In this document: positions 12,352 to 21,169 of the stretch, in pieces
How the letters are laid out: each line of letters opens with the position of its first letter
Numbering within the stretch: position 1 is the first letter of the stretch
Assembly (NCBI RefSeq): GCF_016907555.1
Contig: NZ_JAFBCE010000001.1
Coordinates: 2,967,133-3,031,132, forward strand
Direction: 5' to 3'
DNA from: Microbacterium laevaniformans
Lineage (GTDB): Bacteria; Actinomycetota; Actinomycetes; Actinomycetales; Microbacteriaceae
Length of the DNA: 64,000 nt
Made by a program: the position numbers and the translations under genes
The notes under the pieces: generated by a model
The model's database searches: none
The model's input: only the letters and a program-made list of their open reading frames with translations
Told to the model about the DNA's origin: nothing

Positions 12352-12451
12352 CGTTCCGTATTCAGTCTCCGCCATCCAGCCGCCGCAGAGCTCGCCGGTC
12401 ATTCCGGTATGCCCGGCCGGTGCTCATCGCACCGGGACTGAGTACGGAACG
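12352..12451. repeat. 100-bp inverted-repeat element, copy 1
   Basis: 16-bp arms CGTTCCGTATTCAGTC (12352-12367) and its near-perfect inverse at 12436-12451 (one mismatch) bound 68 bp. A second element of the same length with the same arms but a different interior lies at 63783-63882. It sits between ilvD and the NUDIX gene and has no ORF. Likely a short non-autonomous repeat (REP/MITE-like) or an RNA hairpin. Confidence 0.7.
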
Positions 12452-12501
12452 GAGGGAAGAGGACTCCCATGCGATGCAGCCTCGACCGCTAGGCTCACGG
12501 A

Positions 12502-12939
12502 ATGGACTTGCGGGTTGCCGCCTACGCCGTCGTCGTCGACGAGTCCGACCGCGTGCTGCTCGCTCACTGGCACCAGGGGCGCCGGGGAGCCTGGACGATG
12601 CCCGGAGGCGGCTTGGAAGACGGCGAGGATCCGGTGGATGCCGCGCGCCGCGAGGTCCGGGAGGAGACGGGGTTCCGCGTGCGCATCGGGGAGCTGCTCG
12701 GCATCCACTCTCGCGTGATCCCCGCGAACCGCCGCGTCTTCGCGGACGACCCCGAACCGCTGCACACGCTGCGCATCGTGTACCGGGCGGAGGTGACCGG
12801 CGGGCAGCTGCGTTACGAGCGCAACGGATCGACCGATCGTGCGGAGTGGTTCGCCCTCACCGCGCTCCCACCGCAACGGGTGAAGCTCGTCGACATCGCA
12901 CTCGGGATGGCCGGCCTGCCCGTCGCGAGGGCGAGCTGA
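12502..12939 (+). CDS. NUDIX hydrolase
   Basis: 145 residues. The NUDIX box GLEDGEDPVDAARREVREET (residues ~36-55) fits GX5EX7REUXEEXGU and coordinates Mg2+ for hydrolysis of nucleoside diphosphate derivatives; the substrate cannot be read from sequence. The ATG has no ribosome-binding site, but a TAGGCT box (12490-12495) ends 6 nt upstream, suggesting a leaderless mRNA. Convergent with ybaK. Confidence 0.9.
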   Translation: MDLRVAAYAVVVDESDRVLLAHWHQGRRGAWTMPGGGLEDGEDPVDAARREVREETGFRVRIGELLGIHSRVIPANRRVFADDPEPLHTLRIVYRAEVTGGQLRYERNGSTDRAEWFALTALPPQRVKLVDIALGMAGLPVARAS

Positions 12940-12957
12940 CCCGGCTGAGCGCCGCGC

Positions 12958-13440
12958 TCAGGAGGCCGATGCCGCCGGCTGGGAGATGTCGGCGACCGTC
13001 GCGTCGTACGCACGGATGAGGTCGTCGGCGTCGACGAACAGGCTGTATCCGTGTGCCCCGGCGCCCATCGCGATACGCCGCCCCACGATCGACGCGTCCG
13101 CATACACCGGCCAGTCGTTGGTGCTGCCGATCGGCGCGATCGTCCCGCGCTCGTAGCCGGTCGCGGCCAGAGCGAGATCCGGCTCGGGGAGCCTCAGCTT
13201 GTTCACCCCGACGAGGGCCCGCAGCTTCGGCCAGGAGATCGCCAGATCTCCCGGGATCAACGCGAACAGATACGTGTCGTCGGACTTCTTGACCACGAGT
13301 GTCTTGACGATGTCAGCAGGCTGCAGACCGAGCAGGCTCGCAGCCTCCGCGAGGCTGGATGCCGCGGGGCGCTCACGCAGCTCGATGTCGAGACCGCGCG
13401 CGGCGGCCGCATCTCGGACGCGGTCGAGGGGATCAGGCAT
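12958..13440 (-). CDS. YbaK/EbsC-family aminoacyl-tRNA deacylase
   Basis: 160 residues, the usual size. YbaK-like proteins hydrolyse mischarged tRNAs such as Cys-tRNA(Pro). The central IVKTLVVKKSDDTYLFALIPGD holds the conserved lysine, and the C-terminal part contains the GTIAPIGSTNDWPVYAD substrate-pocket segment. The start codon overlaps the end of the upstream minus-strand gene by 8 nt, so the two are probably co-transcribed. Confidence 0.88.
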   Translation of the reverse strand: MPDPLDRVRDAAAARGLDIELRERPAASSLAEAASLLGLQPADIVKTLVVKKSDDTYLFALIPGDLAISWPKLRALVGVNKLRLPEPDLALAATGYERGTIAPIGSTNDWPVYADASIVGRRIAMGAGAHGYSLFVDADDLIRAYDATVADISQPAASAS

Positions 13441-14002
13441 CCGGGGCGCGCAGCGGGTCGTCCGCCACCCACAGCTCGTCGTCGGCGCGCAGCGTCTGCC
13501 AGGCGGCGTAGACCACTCCGGCCGCGGCGGCGATGCCGAGGAGGATCGCGATGACGCCGCCGGCGCCCAGGCTCTTCTTCGGAGCGGGGACGCTCAGCTG
13601 CTTCGTCGCCTTCTTGCCGTACTTGTCGGCCTTCTTCTGGATGGCGGCGAGGTCGATCGAGCCGAAGCCACGACCCGCGGCCAGATCATGACGCTTCTCG
13701 GTCGCGGCATCCCACACCGACAGCGCCGAACCGATCAGCGCACCCGCCGTCGGCACGACCTTGTCGTTGTAGACCTTCTTGGAGGTCGCGACGCCCTGCT
13801 CGACATACGGCGCCGCGTACTTCTCGTACGTGTGCTGCACGGTCGGCACGACCTGCTCGCGGTTGTAGTTGCCGAGCTGACGACCGGCCTCGCGGGCGAC
13901 CTCGCCCGCCTGTCCGATCAGGACCTGCTGCGACTCCCACAGCGTGTTCGCCTGGTGCTGGAGCTTGCGGAGTTCCTTCTTGCGCTTGCGGCTGAGGCTC
14001 AC
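13433..14002 (-). CDS. Hypothetical protein with one C-terminal membrane helix
   Basis: 189 residues from the GTG preceded by AGGGAGGG. A very basic N-terminus (SLSRKRKKELRKLQHQAN) and a long amphipathic helical region (QVLIGQAGEVAREAGRQLG; YEKYAAPYVEQGVATSKKVY) are followed by a single membrane span near residues 150-172 (GGVIAILLGIAAAAGVVYAA) and a short acidic tail. I do not recognise the family beyond its being common in Microbacteriaceae-type genomes. It overlaps ybaK and is divergent from the cyclophilin gene. Confidence 0.75.
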   Translation of the reverse strand: MSLSRKRKKELRKLQHQANTLWESQQVLIGQAGEVAREAGRQLGNYNREQVVPTVQHTYEKYAAPYVEQGVATSKKVYNDKVVPTAGALIGSALSVWDAATEKRHDLAAGRGFGSIDLAAIQKKADKYGKKATKQLSVPAPKKSLGAGGVIAILLGIAAAAGVVYAAWQTLRADDELWVADDPLRAPDA

Positions 14003-14093
14003 GGTGCCCTCCCTGGGTTCCGGCTGGGTTTCATCCCATCTTGCCAGACCTGCCGGGCCTCGCGAGGGGTTGACAGGTGAGAGAATGCTAGGC

Positions 14094-14651
14094 ATGCCGA
14101 TCCACACCGCCGTCGCGACCATCCACACCAACCACGGCGACATCGTCGTCAACCTCTTCGGAGACCACGCACCGCGCACCGTGCAGAACTTCACCGGTCT
14201 CGCCGACGGCTCGCAGGCCTGGACGCACCCGGCGACCGGCAAGCCGGGCGAAGGCCCGCTCTACAAGGACGTCATCTTCCACCGCATCATCCCGAACTTC
14301 ATGATCCAGGGCGGCGACCCGCTCGGTCAGGGTGTCGGGGGCCCGGGTTACAACTTCAACGACGAGATCCACCCCGAGCTCACCTTCGGTGCCCCCTACC
14401 TGCTGGCGATGGCCAACGCGGGCCTGCGCCGCAACGCCATCACGGGCAAGGCCGAGGGCACCAACGGCTCACAGTTCTTCATCACGACCGATCCGACGCC
14501 GTGGCTCAACGGCAAGCACACGATCTTCGGCGAGGTCGCCGACGATGCTTCGCGTGCCGTCGTCGACGCGATCTCGGCCGTTCCGACCGCCGCGGGCGAC
14601 CGCCCGATCGAGCCCGTCGTGATCAGCTCGATCGACGTCGTCCCCGCCTGA
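14094..14651 (+). CDS. Cyclophilin-type peptidyl-prolyl cis-trans isomerase
   Basis: 185 residues. Catalyses proline isomerisation in protein folding. The cyclophilin core is clear: VIFHRIIPNFMIQGGDP (catalytic Arg and Phe/Gln), NGSQFFITTDPTPWLNGKHT and FGEVADD. No signal peptide, so cytoplasmic. The chosen ATG gives MPIHTAVATIHTNHGDI; an in-frame ATG at 14085 would add three residues. GGTGAGAG upstream serves as ribosome-binding site. Followed 20 nt later by a rhomboid protease gene. Confidence 0.93.
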   Translation: MPIHTAVATIHTNHGDIVVNLFGDHAPRTVQNFTGLADGSQAWTHPATGKPGEGPLYKDVIFHRIIPNFMIQGGDPLGQGVGGPGYNFNDEIHPELTFGAPYLLAMANAGLRRNAITGKAEGTNGSQFFITTDPTPWLNGKHTIFGEVADDASRAVVDAISAVPTAAGDRPIEPVVISSIDVVPA

Positions 14652-14671
14652 ACAGAGCGGAACCGGCCCGC

Positions 14672-15517
14672 GTGACCGACTCCGACATCCGCACCAATCC
14701 GGACAACTTCTGCTACCGGCATCCGGATCGGCAGAGCTTCGTGCTCTGTCAGCGGTGTCTGCGCACGATCTGCGGAGAGTGCCAGACACCGCTTCCGGTG
14801 GGAGTCATCTGCCCGGAGTGCCTCGCCGAACAGCGCAAGGCGGCGTCGGCGAGTGTCACGCGGATGCCGCGTCGACGCCCGTCCGGTATCGACGGAAAGC
14901 ACGTCGTCACCTACACGCTGGTCATCGTCACCAGCGTGTTCTACCTGATCGGACTGATCCCCGGCATCGGTCTTTATGTGCAGAGCCTGCTCGCCTTCCA
15001 GGCGCAGCTGGCGTACGTGCAGCCGTGGCGACTGCTGACGGTGACACTCGTTCACGCGAGCATCTTCCACATCGCCTTCAACATGCTTGCGTTGTGGGCG
15101 CTCGGACGCAGTCTCGAACCGCTGCTCGGAAGGTGGCGCTTCCTCGGGCTCTACCTGCTGAGCGCTCTCGGGGGCTCGGTCCTGACGGCGCTGCTCGCCC
15201 CGAACACGTGGGTCGTCGGCGCTTCCGGTGCGGTGTGGGGATTGCTCGGCGCGATGTTCGTCATCGGCCGTCACCTCGGCGCCAACGTCACGGCGATCGC
15301 CGTGCTGCTCGGGATCAACCTGGTGATCACGTTCCTGCCGGGATCGAACATCGCCTGGCAGGCGCACATCGGCGGCGGTCTGGTCGGCGCCTTGATCGGC
15401 GTCATCTTCGCGCGCACGCGGAAGATCCGCCAGCGCGCGCTGCAGATCTGGCTGCTGGTCGCCGTGGGCGTCGGCCTGCTGGGTGCGCTGGCCGTTCCGC
15501 TCTACCTGTACGCCTAG
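14672..15517 (+). CDS. Rhomboid intramembrane serine protease with N-terminal zinc-binding motif
   Basis: 281 residues, GTG start. Residues ~12-50 form a B-box-like cysteine/histidine cluster (CYRHPDRQSFVLCQRC, CGEC, CPEC). Six or seven membrane helices follow, with the rhomboid motifs HIAFNMLALW, the catalytic serine in GASGAVWGLLGAMF and the catalytic histidine in AHIGGGLVGALIG. Cleaves membrane proteins within the bilayer; substrates unknown. Directly downstream of the cyclophilin gene in the same direction, an arrangement often seen in actinobacteria. Confidence 0.92.
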   Translation: MTDSDIRTNPDNFCYRHPDRQSFVLCQRCLRTICGECQTPLPVGVICPECLAEQRKAASASVTRMPRRRPSGIDGKHVVTYTLVIVTSVFYLIGLIPGIGLYVQSLLAFQAQLAYVQPWRLLTVTLVHASIFHIAFNMLALWALGRSLEPLLGRWRFLGLYLLSALGGSVLTALLAPNTWVVGASGAVWGLLGAMFVIGRHLGANVTAIAVLLGINLVITFLPGSNIAWQAHIGGGLVGALIGVIFARTRKIRQRALQIWLLVAVGVGLLGALAVPLYLYA

Positions 15518-15532
15518 ACCGTCAGCCGAGAG

Positions 15533-15606
15533 TTATCCACAGGTTCATCCACAGATGGGGATGAATCACACCCGTGTAATTCACAGGCCATGACACCTGT
15601 GGAAAG
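15533..15606. other. Cluster of DnaA boxes outside oriC
   Basis: A perfect DnaA box TTATCCACA lies at 15533-15541. TCATCCACA follows at 15545-15553, and TGTGGAAA (inverse of TTTCCACA) at 15598-15605. They lie in the 106-bp gap between the rhomboid gene and crgA, about 15 kb from oriC. This may titrate or reactivate DnaA, as datA/DARS-type sites do in other bacteria. No gene is present. Confidence 0.5.
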
Positions 15607-15623
15607 GCCGCGGATGCCGGCGA

Positions 15624-15863
15624 TCAGCGCCAGCGCGTGGTCATCAGGAACCCGATGAAGGCGATCCCGAAGCCGATCACGAGGTTCCATCCGGCGATGC
15701 CGGGAATCGGCAGCGCCTGGTTGCTCAGGTAGAACACGATCACCCACAGCAGACCCAGGATCATGAGCCCGAGCATGATGGGCTTGAACCACACCGGGTT
15801 GGGTGCGGATTCCCCCTCGCCGTATTCCGCGACCTGCTCGTCGTGCTTTCCTGAACGCGCCAT
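15624..15863 (-). CDS. crgA: Cell division protein CrgA
   Basis: 79 residues with two membrane helices (IMLGLMILGLLWVIVFYLS and WNLVIGFGIAFIGFLMTTRW) and the conserved PNPVWFKP before helix 1; this matches CrgA, the actinobacterial septation protein that interacts with FtsZ and penicillin-binding proteins. Start is the ATG at 15863; an upstream in-frame start would add an atypical tail. A TAGAAT box (15871-15876) lies 7 nt upstream, giving a likely leaderless mRNA. Confidence 0.93.
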   Translation of the reverse strand: MARSGKHDEQVAEYGEGESAPNPVWFKPIMLGLMILGLLWVIVFYLSNQALPIPGIAGWNLVIGFGIAFIGFLMTTRWR

Positions 15864-15870
15864 GGCCACG

Positions 15871-15912
15871 ATTCTACCTGGCAGGTCTCCCTCAGCCACG
15901 CTGTGCGACAAT
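15871..15912. promoter_or_regulatory. Divergent promoter region for crgA and the sortase gene
   Basis: A minus-strand -10 box TAGAAT (15871-15876), 7 nt from the crgA ATG, and a plus-strand box GACAAT (15907-15912), 6 nt from the sortase GTG. Neither gene has a clear ribosome-binding site, so both transcripts are probably leaderless. Confidence 0.5.
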
Positions 15913-15918
15913 CACAGC

Positions 15919-16842
15919 GTGAAGGACGGCACCGGCGACAACGCAGCTGAGGGTATCGGCTCGCTCGAGCACACGTCTCGGCGTGCCCGCCGTCTTGCCG
16001 CGCAGTCGGAGGAATCGGGGCCGACCACTCCGGCAGAGCCGAGCACCCAGGAGCCGGAGGGCGCGTCCGCGCCAATGCGCGCGGCGAAACCGCGGCGACG
16101 AGCCTCGTTCCTCGGCGTCCTCGGTGAGCTGCTCATCACGGCGGGCGTCATCGCACTGCTCTACGTCGCGTGGCAGATGTGGATCGGTGACTGGATCATC
16201 GGCTCGCAGAAGCACACGGAGGCCAGCGCCCTCTCGCAGAGCTGGCTGCAGCAGGCATCGCAGAGCCCGACGGCATCCGACACCCCCACGCCGTCGCCGA
16301 GTGCGAGTTCCTCGCCCGCGGCTGCCGCACCGGTCGTCCCGGTGATGGCGCAGAAGGACTACGGTCAGCAGTTCGGGGTGATGTTCGTGCCCCGCTTCGG
16401 ACCGAACTGGCAGTTCACGGTGGCCGCGGGAACGGGTCGCCACGACATCCTCGACGCCGGTGAGATCGGTCACTACACCGATACCGCCATGCCCGGAGCC
16501 GTCGGCAACACCGTGTACGCCGCACACCGGTGGACCTCCGGCGCACCGTTCGACCCGATCGACAAGCTCGTGATCGGCGACGCGATCGTCATCCAGACCC
16601 CGGACGGCTGGTACACCTACCGCTTCCGCACCCTCGAGTACGTGCAGGCGACGCAGGTGGAGGTCCTGCTGCCCGTTCCGCAGCAGGTGGGCATGGCAGC
16701 CAACGGCCGCTATCTCACACTGACCAGCTGCGCTCCGAAGCTCAACATGCTCGAGCGCATCATCGCGTACGCCGTGTTCGAGAGCTTCACTCCGACCTCG
16801 GCGGGACCGCCCGCCTCGCTCACCCAGGGAGTGTCCGCCTGA
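15919..16842 (+). CDS. Class E sortase
   Basis: 307 residues. A cytoplasmic polar tail (~60 residues), one membrane helix (FLGVLGELLITAGVIALLYV), a Ser/Thr/Pro/Ala linker, then the sortase domain (residues ~160-300). Catalytic His in YAAHRWTSG, Cys in LTLTSCAPKLN, Arg in ERIIAYAV. Class E sortases anchor secreted proteins carrying an LAXTG-type signal to the cell wall. The GTG start is set by the GACAAT box 6 nt upstream. A 52-codon membrane-protein gene overlaps its stop. Confidence 0.92.
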   Translation: MKDGTGDNAAEGIGSLEHTSRRARRLAAQSEESGPTTPAEPSTQEPEGASAPMRAAKPRRRASFLGVLGELLITAGVIALLYVAWQMWIGDWIIGSQKHTEASALSQSWLQQASQSPTASDTPTPSPSASSSPAAAAPVVPVMAQKDYGQQFGVMFVPRFGPNWQFTVAAGTGRHDILDAGEIGHYTDTAMPGAVGNTVYAAHRWTSGAPFDPIDKLVIGDAIVIQTPDGWYTYRFRTLEYVQATQVEVLLPVPQQVGMAANGRYLTLTSCAPKLNMLERIIAYAVFESFTPTSAGPPASLTQGVSA

Positions 16843-17000
16843 TGTATGCCGCCCTCTGGCGTGTTCTTCCCGGCCCGGCCTGGGTGCGCATCCTCATTCT
16901 GCTGGTTCTGCTCGCCGCCGTGCTCTACGGGCTGTTCTGGTACGTGTTCCCGTGGGTCGGTCAGTTCGTCAATCCGCAGGATGCCACGGTCGGCGGCTGA
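16842..17000 (+). CDS. Small single-helix membrane protein
   Basis: 52 residues, ATG overlapping the sortase stop by one base (TGATG). A short N-terminal part (MYAALWRVLPGPAWVR), one membrane helix (ILILLVLLAAVLYGLFWYVF) and a short polar tail. It sits between sortase and the amidotransferase gene and overlaps the latter by 20 nt, so it is likely translated from the same mRNA. Function unknown; tight spacing suggests a role connected with the sortase or the membrane. Confidence 0.72.
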   Translation: MYAALWRVLPGPAWVRILILLVLLAAVLYGLFWYVFPWVGQFVNPQDATVGG

Positions 17001-17691
17001 CGGGGGACGAATCCTCGTCGTCGACAACCGCGACAGCTTCGTCCACACGCTCGTCGGCTACCTGCACGAGCTGGGCGCGACGACCGACATGGCCGAAGCG
17101 GATGCCGTCGAGGACCCCGTGGCCTTGGTAGCCCCGTATGCGGGAGTGCTGATCTCGCCCGGACCCGGCTCGCCGGAGGATGCCGGGGCATCGATCGGGA
17201 TCGTGCATGCGGTCGCGGCCGCGGGCATCCCCCTGCTGGGGGTGTGCCTGGGCCACCAGGTGCTCGGGGCGGCGTTCGGCGCGACGGTCGCCGAGGCCCC
17301 GCAGCTGCGCCACGGCACGACATCGCGGGTCTGGCATGACGGCGCGTTCCCCTTCGCCGGACTGCCATCGCCCTTCTCGGCGACGCGCTACCACTCTCTC
17401 GCGGTCGTTGCGGACACGCTGCCCGCCGAGCTCGAGGTGACCGCGCATACCTCGTCCGGAGTCATCATGGGCCTCGCCCACCGTGAGCTGCCGCTCTGGG
17501 GGGTGCAGTTCCATCCCGAGTCGGTGCTCACCGAGGGCGGGCACCAGTTGTTGGGCTCATGGTTGGAGCGCGTCGGGATCGCCGGCGCTGCAGCGCGCGG
17601 CCGCGGGCTGCAGCCGCTGCGGGGATCACTTACCGGTGCAGACGCGGAGCTCGACCGTCGAGTGGATCGGCACATCGCCCGGGGGCAGTGA
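16981..17691 (+). CDS. Class I glutamine amidotransferase (anthranilate/aminodeoxychorismate synthase component II type)
   Basis: 236 residues. Releases ammonia from glutamine for a partner synthase of the anthranilate or p-aminobenzoate pathway. Motifs: LVVDNRDSFVHTLVGYL at the N-terminus, nucleophile Cys in GVCLGHQVLG, oxyanion GPGSPEDAG, His/Glu in VQFHPESVLTEGG. No partner component I gene is adjacent, so the pathway cannot be fixed. The last 66 bp run antisense into the end of pknB. The C-terminal ~35 residues after SWLERVG are not conserved in type. Confidence 0.88.
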   Translation: MPRSAADGGRILVVDNRDSFVHTLVGYLHELGATTDMAEADAVEDPVALVAPYAGVLISPGPGSPEDAGASIGIVHAVAAAGIPLLGVCLGHQVLGAAFGATVAEAPQLRHGTTSRVWHDGAFPFAGLPSPFSATRYHSLAVVADTLPAELEVTAHTSSGVIMGLAHRELPLWGVQFHPESVLTEGGHQLLGSWLERVGIAGAAARGRGLQPLRGSLTGADAELDRRVDRHIARGQ

Positions 17692-19329
17692 CTGTCCGGC
17701 GACGATCGGCGTCGAGCCCACGGCGGGACACGACGGGTCCTCGACGACGCTCGCGGTGAGTTTGAGGTCGGCGGACGTGAGGTCCCTGGTCGCCGCATCG
17801 ACGGTATAGCCGACGAGGTTCACCAGAGCGACCTTGCCGCTGGCGACCGTGAGGTTGACGCGCGTTCCGACCGGGATCTGCGTGCCCACGGTCTGGTCGG
17901 CCGAGATGACGATGCCCTGGGCGAGGTCGGGATCGCTGCGTGTCGTCACGGCGCCCAGCTGCAATCCGACGGCCTTCAGAGCGGCTTCTGCGTCTGTCGA
18001 CGACTTTCCGGTGATGTTGGGCATGGCGCTGGTCTGCTGCCCCGTCGAGACGTAGACCGTGATCGTCTGGCCGGGAGCCACGATGGTGCCCGCGGCGGGA
18101 TCGGTGCGGATGACGTTGCCCGAGACGATCGCGTTGTCGCTCTGGTCGACGCGCTTCGCCTGCAGATCCTGACCCACCAACTTCTCGCTCGCGCGGTCCC
18201 ACGACATGTCGACGACGTCCTCGACGACGCGCGAGTTCTGCGGTACCGCGGCGCCGGGACGAATCGTGATGACCCAGATCAGCACCGAGATCAGCACGAC
18301 GGCGAGCAGCGCCACCCCGGCCCAGATCCACGCGGCCGGGGGTCCTGCCTGCGTCCGTCGCATGGTCGTGTCGGCGGTCAGCTGGCGCAGCGACCGGGCC
18401 GTCTCTGCGGCCTGCCGCGGGTTCGCGCCGTAGAGCTCGCTGGCCAGCGCGCCGACCTGCTTCTTCGTCGGGGTGTGACCGTCGACCGTGGCGTCGAGCG
18501 CCTGGCGGAACGATGCCGCGTCCTGGTAGCGCTGGAACGGGTCCTTGGCCAGAGCGCGCAGCGCGACGGCGTCGATCGAGCGGGGGATCGCGTCGACCAG
18601 TTCGGAGGGGGGAAGAGGCGTCTCGCTGACGTGCTGATAGGCGACCGCAACCGGAGAATCGCCGCGGAAAGGCTGGCGACCGGTGAGCAGCTCGTACAGC
18701 ACGATGCCGGCCGAGTAGAGGTCGGCGCGCGCATCGACCGGCTCACCCTTCGCCTGCTCCGGCGACAGGTAGGCCGCGGTGCCGATGATGGCTGTGGTCT
18801 CGGCGACGGTCGAGGAGGAGTCGGACACGGCGCGGGCGATGCCGAAGTCCATCACCTTCACCTGGCCGCCGGCGGTGATCATGACGTTGCCGGGCTTGAT
18901 GTCGCGATGGACGACGCCGGCGCGATGCGAATACTCGAGCGCTTCGAGGATGCCGTCGACGTAGCGGATGGCCTCACCGACCGGAACGCCGCCGTCGCTG
19001 ACGACATCCTTCAGGAGGGTGCCCTCCACGAGTTCCATCACGATGTACGGAACGGGGTGCGTCGAGCCGTCGGGGTCGGTCTCGGCATCCTCACCGGCGT
19101 CGTAGACGCGGACGATCGCGGGGTGCGACATTCGCGAGGCCGACTGCGCCTCGAGCCGGAATCGGGTGCGGAACGCGCTGTCTTCGGCGAGCTCCCGCTT
19201 GAGGATCTTGATGGCCACCTGACGCCCGAGCGTCAGGTCCTGCCCGCGGTACACGGTGGCCATGCCTCCGCGGCCGATGAGTTCATCGACGCGGTACCGC
19301 TCGGACAGCACACGCGGATCTGCAGACAC
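17626..19329 (-). CDS. pknB: PASTA-domain Ser/Thr protein kinase PknB
   Basis: 567 residues. Kinase domain (residues ~10-275) with GRGGMATVYRG (P-loop), catalytic [10 protein letters not shown] and DFGIARA; membrane helix near 335-355 (IWAGVALLAVVLISVLIWVI); three extracellular PASTA domains (~365-565) expected to bind peptidoglycan fragments. It phosphorylates cell-wall and division proteins and is reversed by PstP. It is the last gene of the minus-strand run, 103 bp after pknA, and the only kinase here with a full PASTA array. Confidence 0.95.
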   Translation of the reverse strand: MSADPRVLSERYRVDELIGRGGMATVYRGQDLTLGRQVAIKILKRELAEDSAFRTRFRLEAQSASRMSHPAIVRVYDAGEDAETDPDGSTHPVPYIVMELVEGTLLKDVVSDGGVPVGEAIRYVDGILEALEYSHRAGVVHRDIKPGNVMITAGGQVKVMDFGIARAVSDSSSTVAETTAIIGTAAYLSPEQAKGEPVDARADLYSAGIVLYELLTGRQPFRGDSPVAVAYQHVSETPLPPSELVDAIPRSIDAVALRALAKDPFQRYQDAASFRQALDATVDGHTPTKKQVGALASELYGANPRQAAETARSLRQLTADTTMRRTQAGPPAAWIWAGVALLAVVLISVLIWVITIRPGAAVPQNSRVVEDVVDMSWDRASEKLVGQDLQAKRVDQSDNAIVSGNVIRTDPAAGTIVAPGQTITVYVSTGQQTSAMPNITGKSSTDAEAALKAVGLQLGAVTTRSDPDLAQGIVISADQTVGTQIPVGTRVNLTVASGKVALVNLVGYTVDAATRDLTSADLKLTASVVEDPSCPAVGSTPIVAGQSLPPGDVPIHSTVELRVCTGK

Positions 19330-19432
19330 TTCTCTCCCCTGGGCTGACTCATAGCCAGCCTAATAGAACCCTCCTGTGCGACCCCTGGACCCTTACGCCC
19401 GCGACCCCCACCCGGGGACGCGGGCCGCGCTC

Positions 19433-21169
19433 TCAGGGAGCGACCGGCGTGCCCGTGGGCGTGCTCGTCGTCGGGATCGGCGCCTGACCCTCCTGGGAAT
19501 CCGGGCTCGTGCGGTCGCCGCACTGCGCGCTGTACTTCACGAGGATCAACGATCCCGGCTGCACGTTCTTGTCGGCCGTCACCTGAAGGCTCCGCGGCGC
19601 GGTGGGCGACTGATACGTCGTGCTGTTGTTCGCGTTGAAGGTGCCGTTGATGACGGTGAAGTTGTACGCGGTCACCGACGATCCGGCCGGGCATCCACTG
19701 AACGCCTCCCAGGTCACGGTGAAGGTCTGCGACCCCTTCGGGTCGTTCGTCACCGTCGGCGCGTTCGGCGTGCCGATCGGGCTCATCTCGTCGTAGAAGG
19801 TCAGCGTCACCGGGCTGCTGAGCTTGACGTTGCCCGTGGTCGGGTTGGTCTGGTACACCTTGCCGACCTCGTCCTGCGTCGTTGCCGCGGATCCCCGCTC
19901 GCAGGAGACGTTGGTGAAACCAGCCTTCTCAGCGATGGCCTTTGCGGCGTCACACGTCTGACCGATCAGTCCAAGGCTGTCGATGGCCACCGTCGTGGGG
20001 CTCGCCGAGGGTGACGGGGGCGTCGCGGAGCGGCTGGGCGTCGAGGATGTCGAGGAACTCGTCGTCGGCGCGGGCTGCGCGCCCTGATTCGCGAAGAGGG
20101 CGAACAGGGTGCCGCCGAGCACGATGAGCAGCAGCGCGATGAGCGCGACCAGCGGCCACGTCCACGGGCTGCGCTTCTTCTTCTGCGGCTCGTCTGCGGC
20201 ATCGACGGCCGCGACGGCGCCGGCCGCTCCCGCGGTCGGCAGCAGGCGCGTGGCCTCCTGGGTCGCGAGTCCCGGGGTCAGCAGCTTCGTCGCCTCGTCC
20301 ATGGCCAGGCCACCGGCGATGGCGGGGACGATGGCCGCCGCTCCGGCGACGTCACCGCGACGAAGCGCGGTCGCCGCTCGGGCGACGGCGGATGCGGTCG
20401 CGGGCCGGTCCTCCGGCTTCTTCGCGATCATGCTCATCACGAAGTTGCGCACCGGCTCGGCGATGGTGGCCGCCAGCGGCGGCGGGGTGTCGTTGATCTG
20501 CGCCATCGCGATCGCCACCTGCGACTCCCCGGTGAAGGGGCGCTTGCCGGCGAGGCACTCGTAGGCGACGATGCCCAGCGAGTAGATGTCGGTCGCGGGG
20601 GATGCCGCGTGCCCCGACGCCTGCTCGGGCGAGAGGTACTGCACGGTTCCCATCACCTGACCGGTGGCGGTCAGCGGCACCTGGTCGGCGATGCGGGCGA
20701 TGCCGAAGTCGGTGATCTTCACCCGTCCGTCGGGGGTGATGAGCAGGTTTCCCGGCTTGATGTCGCGGTGCACGAGACCGGCGGCGTGCGCGGCCTGCAG
20801 GGCGGCGGCCGTCTGCGCGACGATGTCGAGGGTCTTGTCGGTGGACAGTGATCCCTCGCGCTCGAGGATGGTCGACAGTGCTTCCCCGGGGACGAGCTCC
20901 ATCACGAGGAAGGCGGAGCCGTTCTCCTCGCCGTAGTCGAAGACGCTCGCGATGCCCTCGTGGTTGACGAGCGCCGCGTGGCGGGCCTCGGCGCGGAAGC
21001 GCTCCAGGAAGCCCGGGTCTCCCATGTACTCGTCTTTGAGGATCTTGATCGCGACGGTGCGTCCGATCACGTGGTCGGTGGCCTCCCAGACCTCGCCCAT
21101 GCCGCCGATCGCGATCCGCGAATCCAGCTCGTAGCGTCCACCGAAGCTCACACCCTGTGTCGGTCTCAT
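19433..21169 (-). CDS. pknA: Ser/Thr protein kinase PknA with extracellular PASTA and FN3-like domains
   Basis: 578 residues. Kinase domain (residues ~10-275: [26 protein letters not shown]), a ~60-residue linker, membrane helix ([20 protein letters not shown], ~345-365), a Ser/Thr/Pro stretch, one PASTA-like domain ([20 protein letters not shown]) and a fibronectin III/Ig-like domain ([15 protein letters not shown] to the end). Many PknA proteins lack an extracellular sensor, so this arrangement is notable. The start overlaps the pbpA stop by 4 nt, so they are coupled. Confidence 0.92.
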   Translation of the reverse strand: MRPTQGVSFGGRYELDSRIAIGGMGEVWEATDHVIGRTVAIKILKDEYMGDPGFLERFRAEARHAALVNHEGIASVFDYGEENGSAFLVMELVPGEALSTILEREGSLSTDKTLDIVAQTAAALQAAHAAGLVHRDIKPGNLLITPDGRVKITDFGIARIADQVPLTATGQVMGTVQYLSPEQASGHAASPATDIYSLGIVAYECLAGKRPFTGESQVAIAMAQINDTPPPLAATIAEPVRNFVMSMIAKKPEDRPATASAVARAATALRRGDVAGAAAIVPAIAGGLAMDEATKLLTPGLATQEATRLLPTAGAAGAVAAVDAADEPQKKKRSPWTWPLVALIALLLIVLGGTLFALFANQGAQPAPTTSSSTSSTPSRSATPPSPSASPTTVAIDSLGLIGQTCDAAKAIAEKAGFTNVSCERGSAATTQDEVGKVYQTNPTTGNVKLSSPVTLTFYDEMSPIGTPNAPTVTNDPKGSQTFTVTWEAFSGCPAGSSVTAYNFTVINGTFNANNSTTYQSPTAPRSLQVTADKNVQPGSLILVKYSAQCGDRTSPDSQEGQAPIPTTSTPTGTPVAP

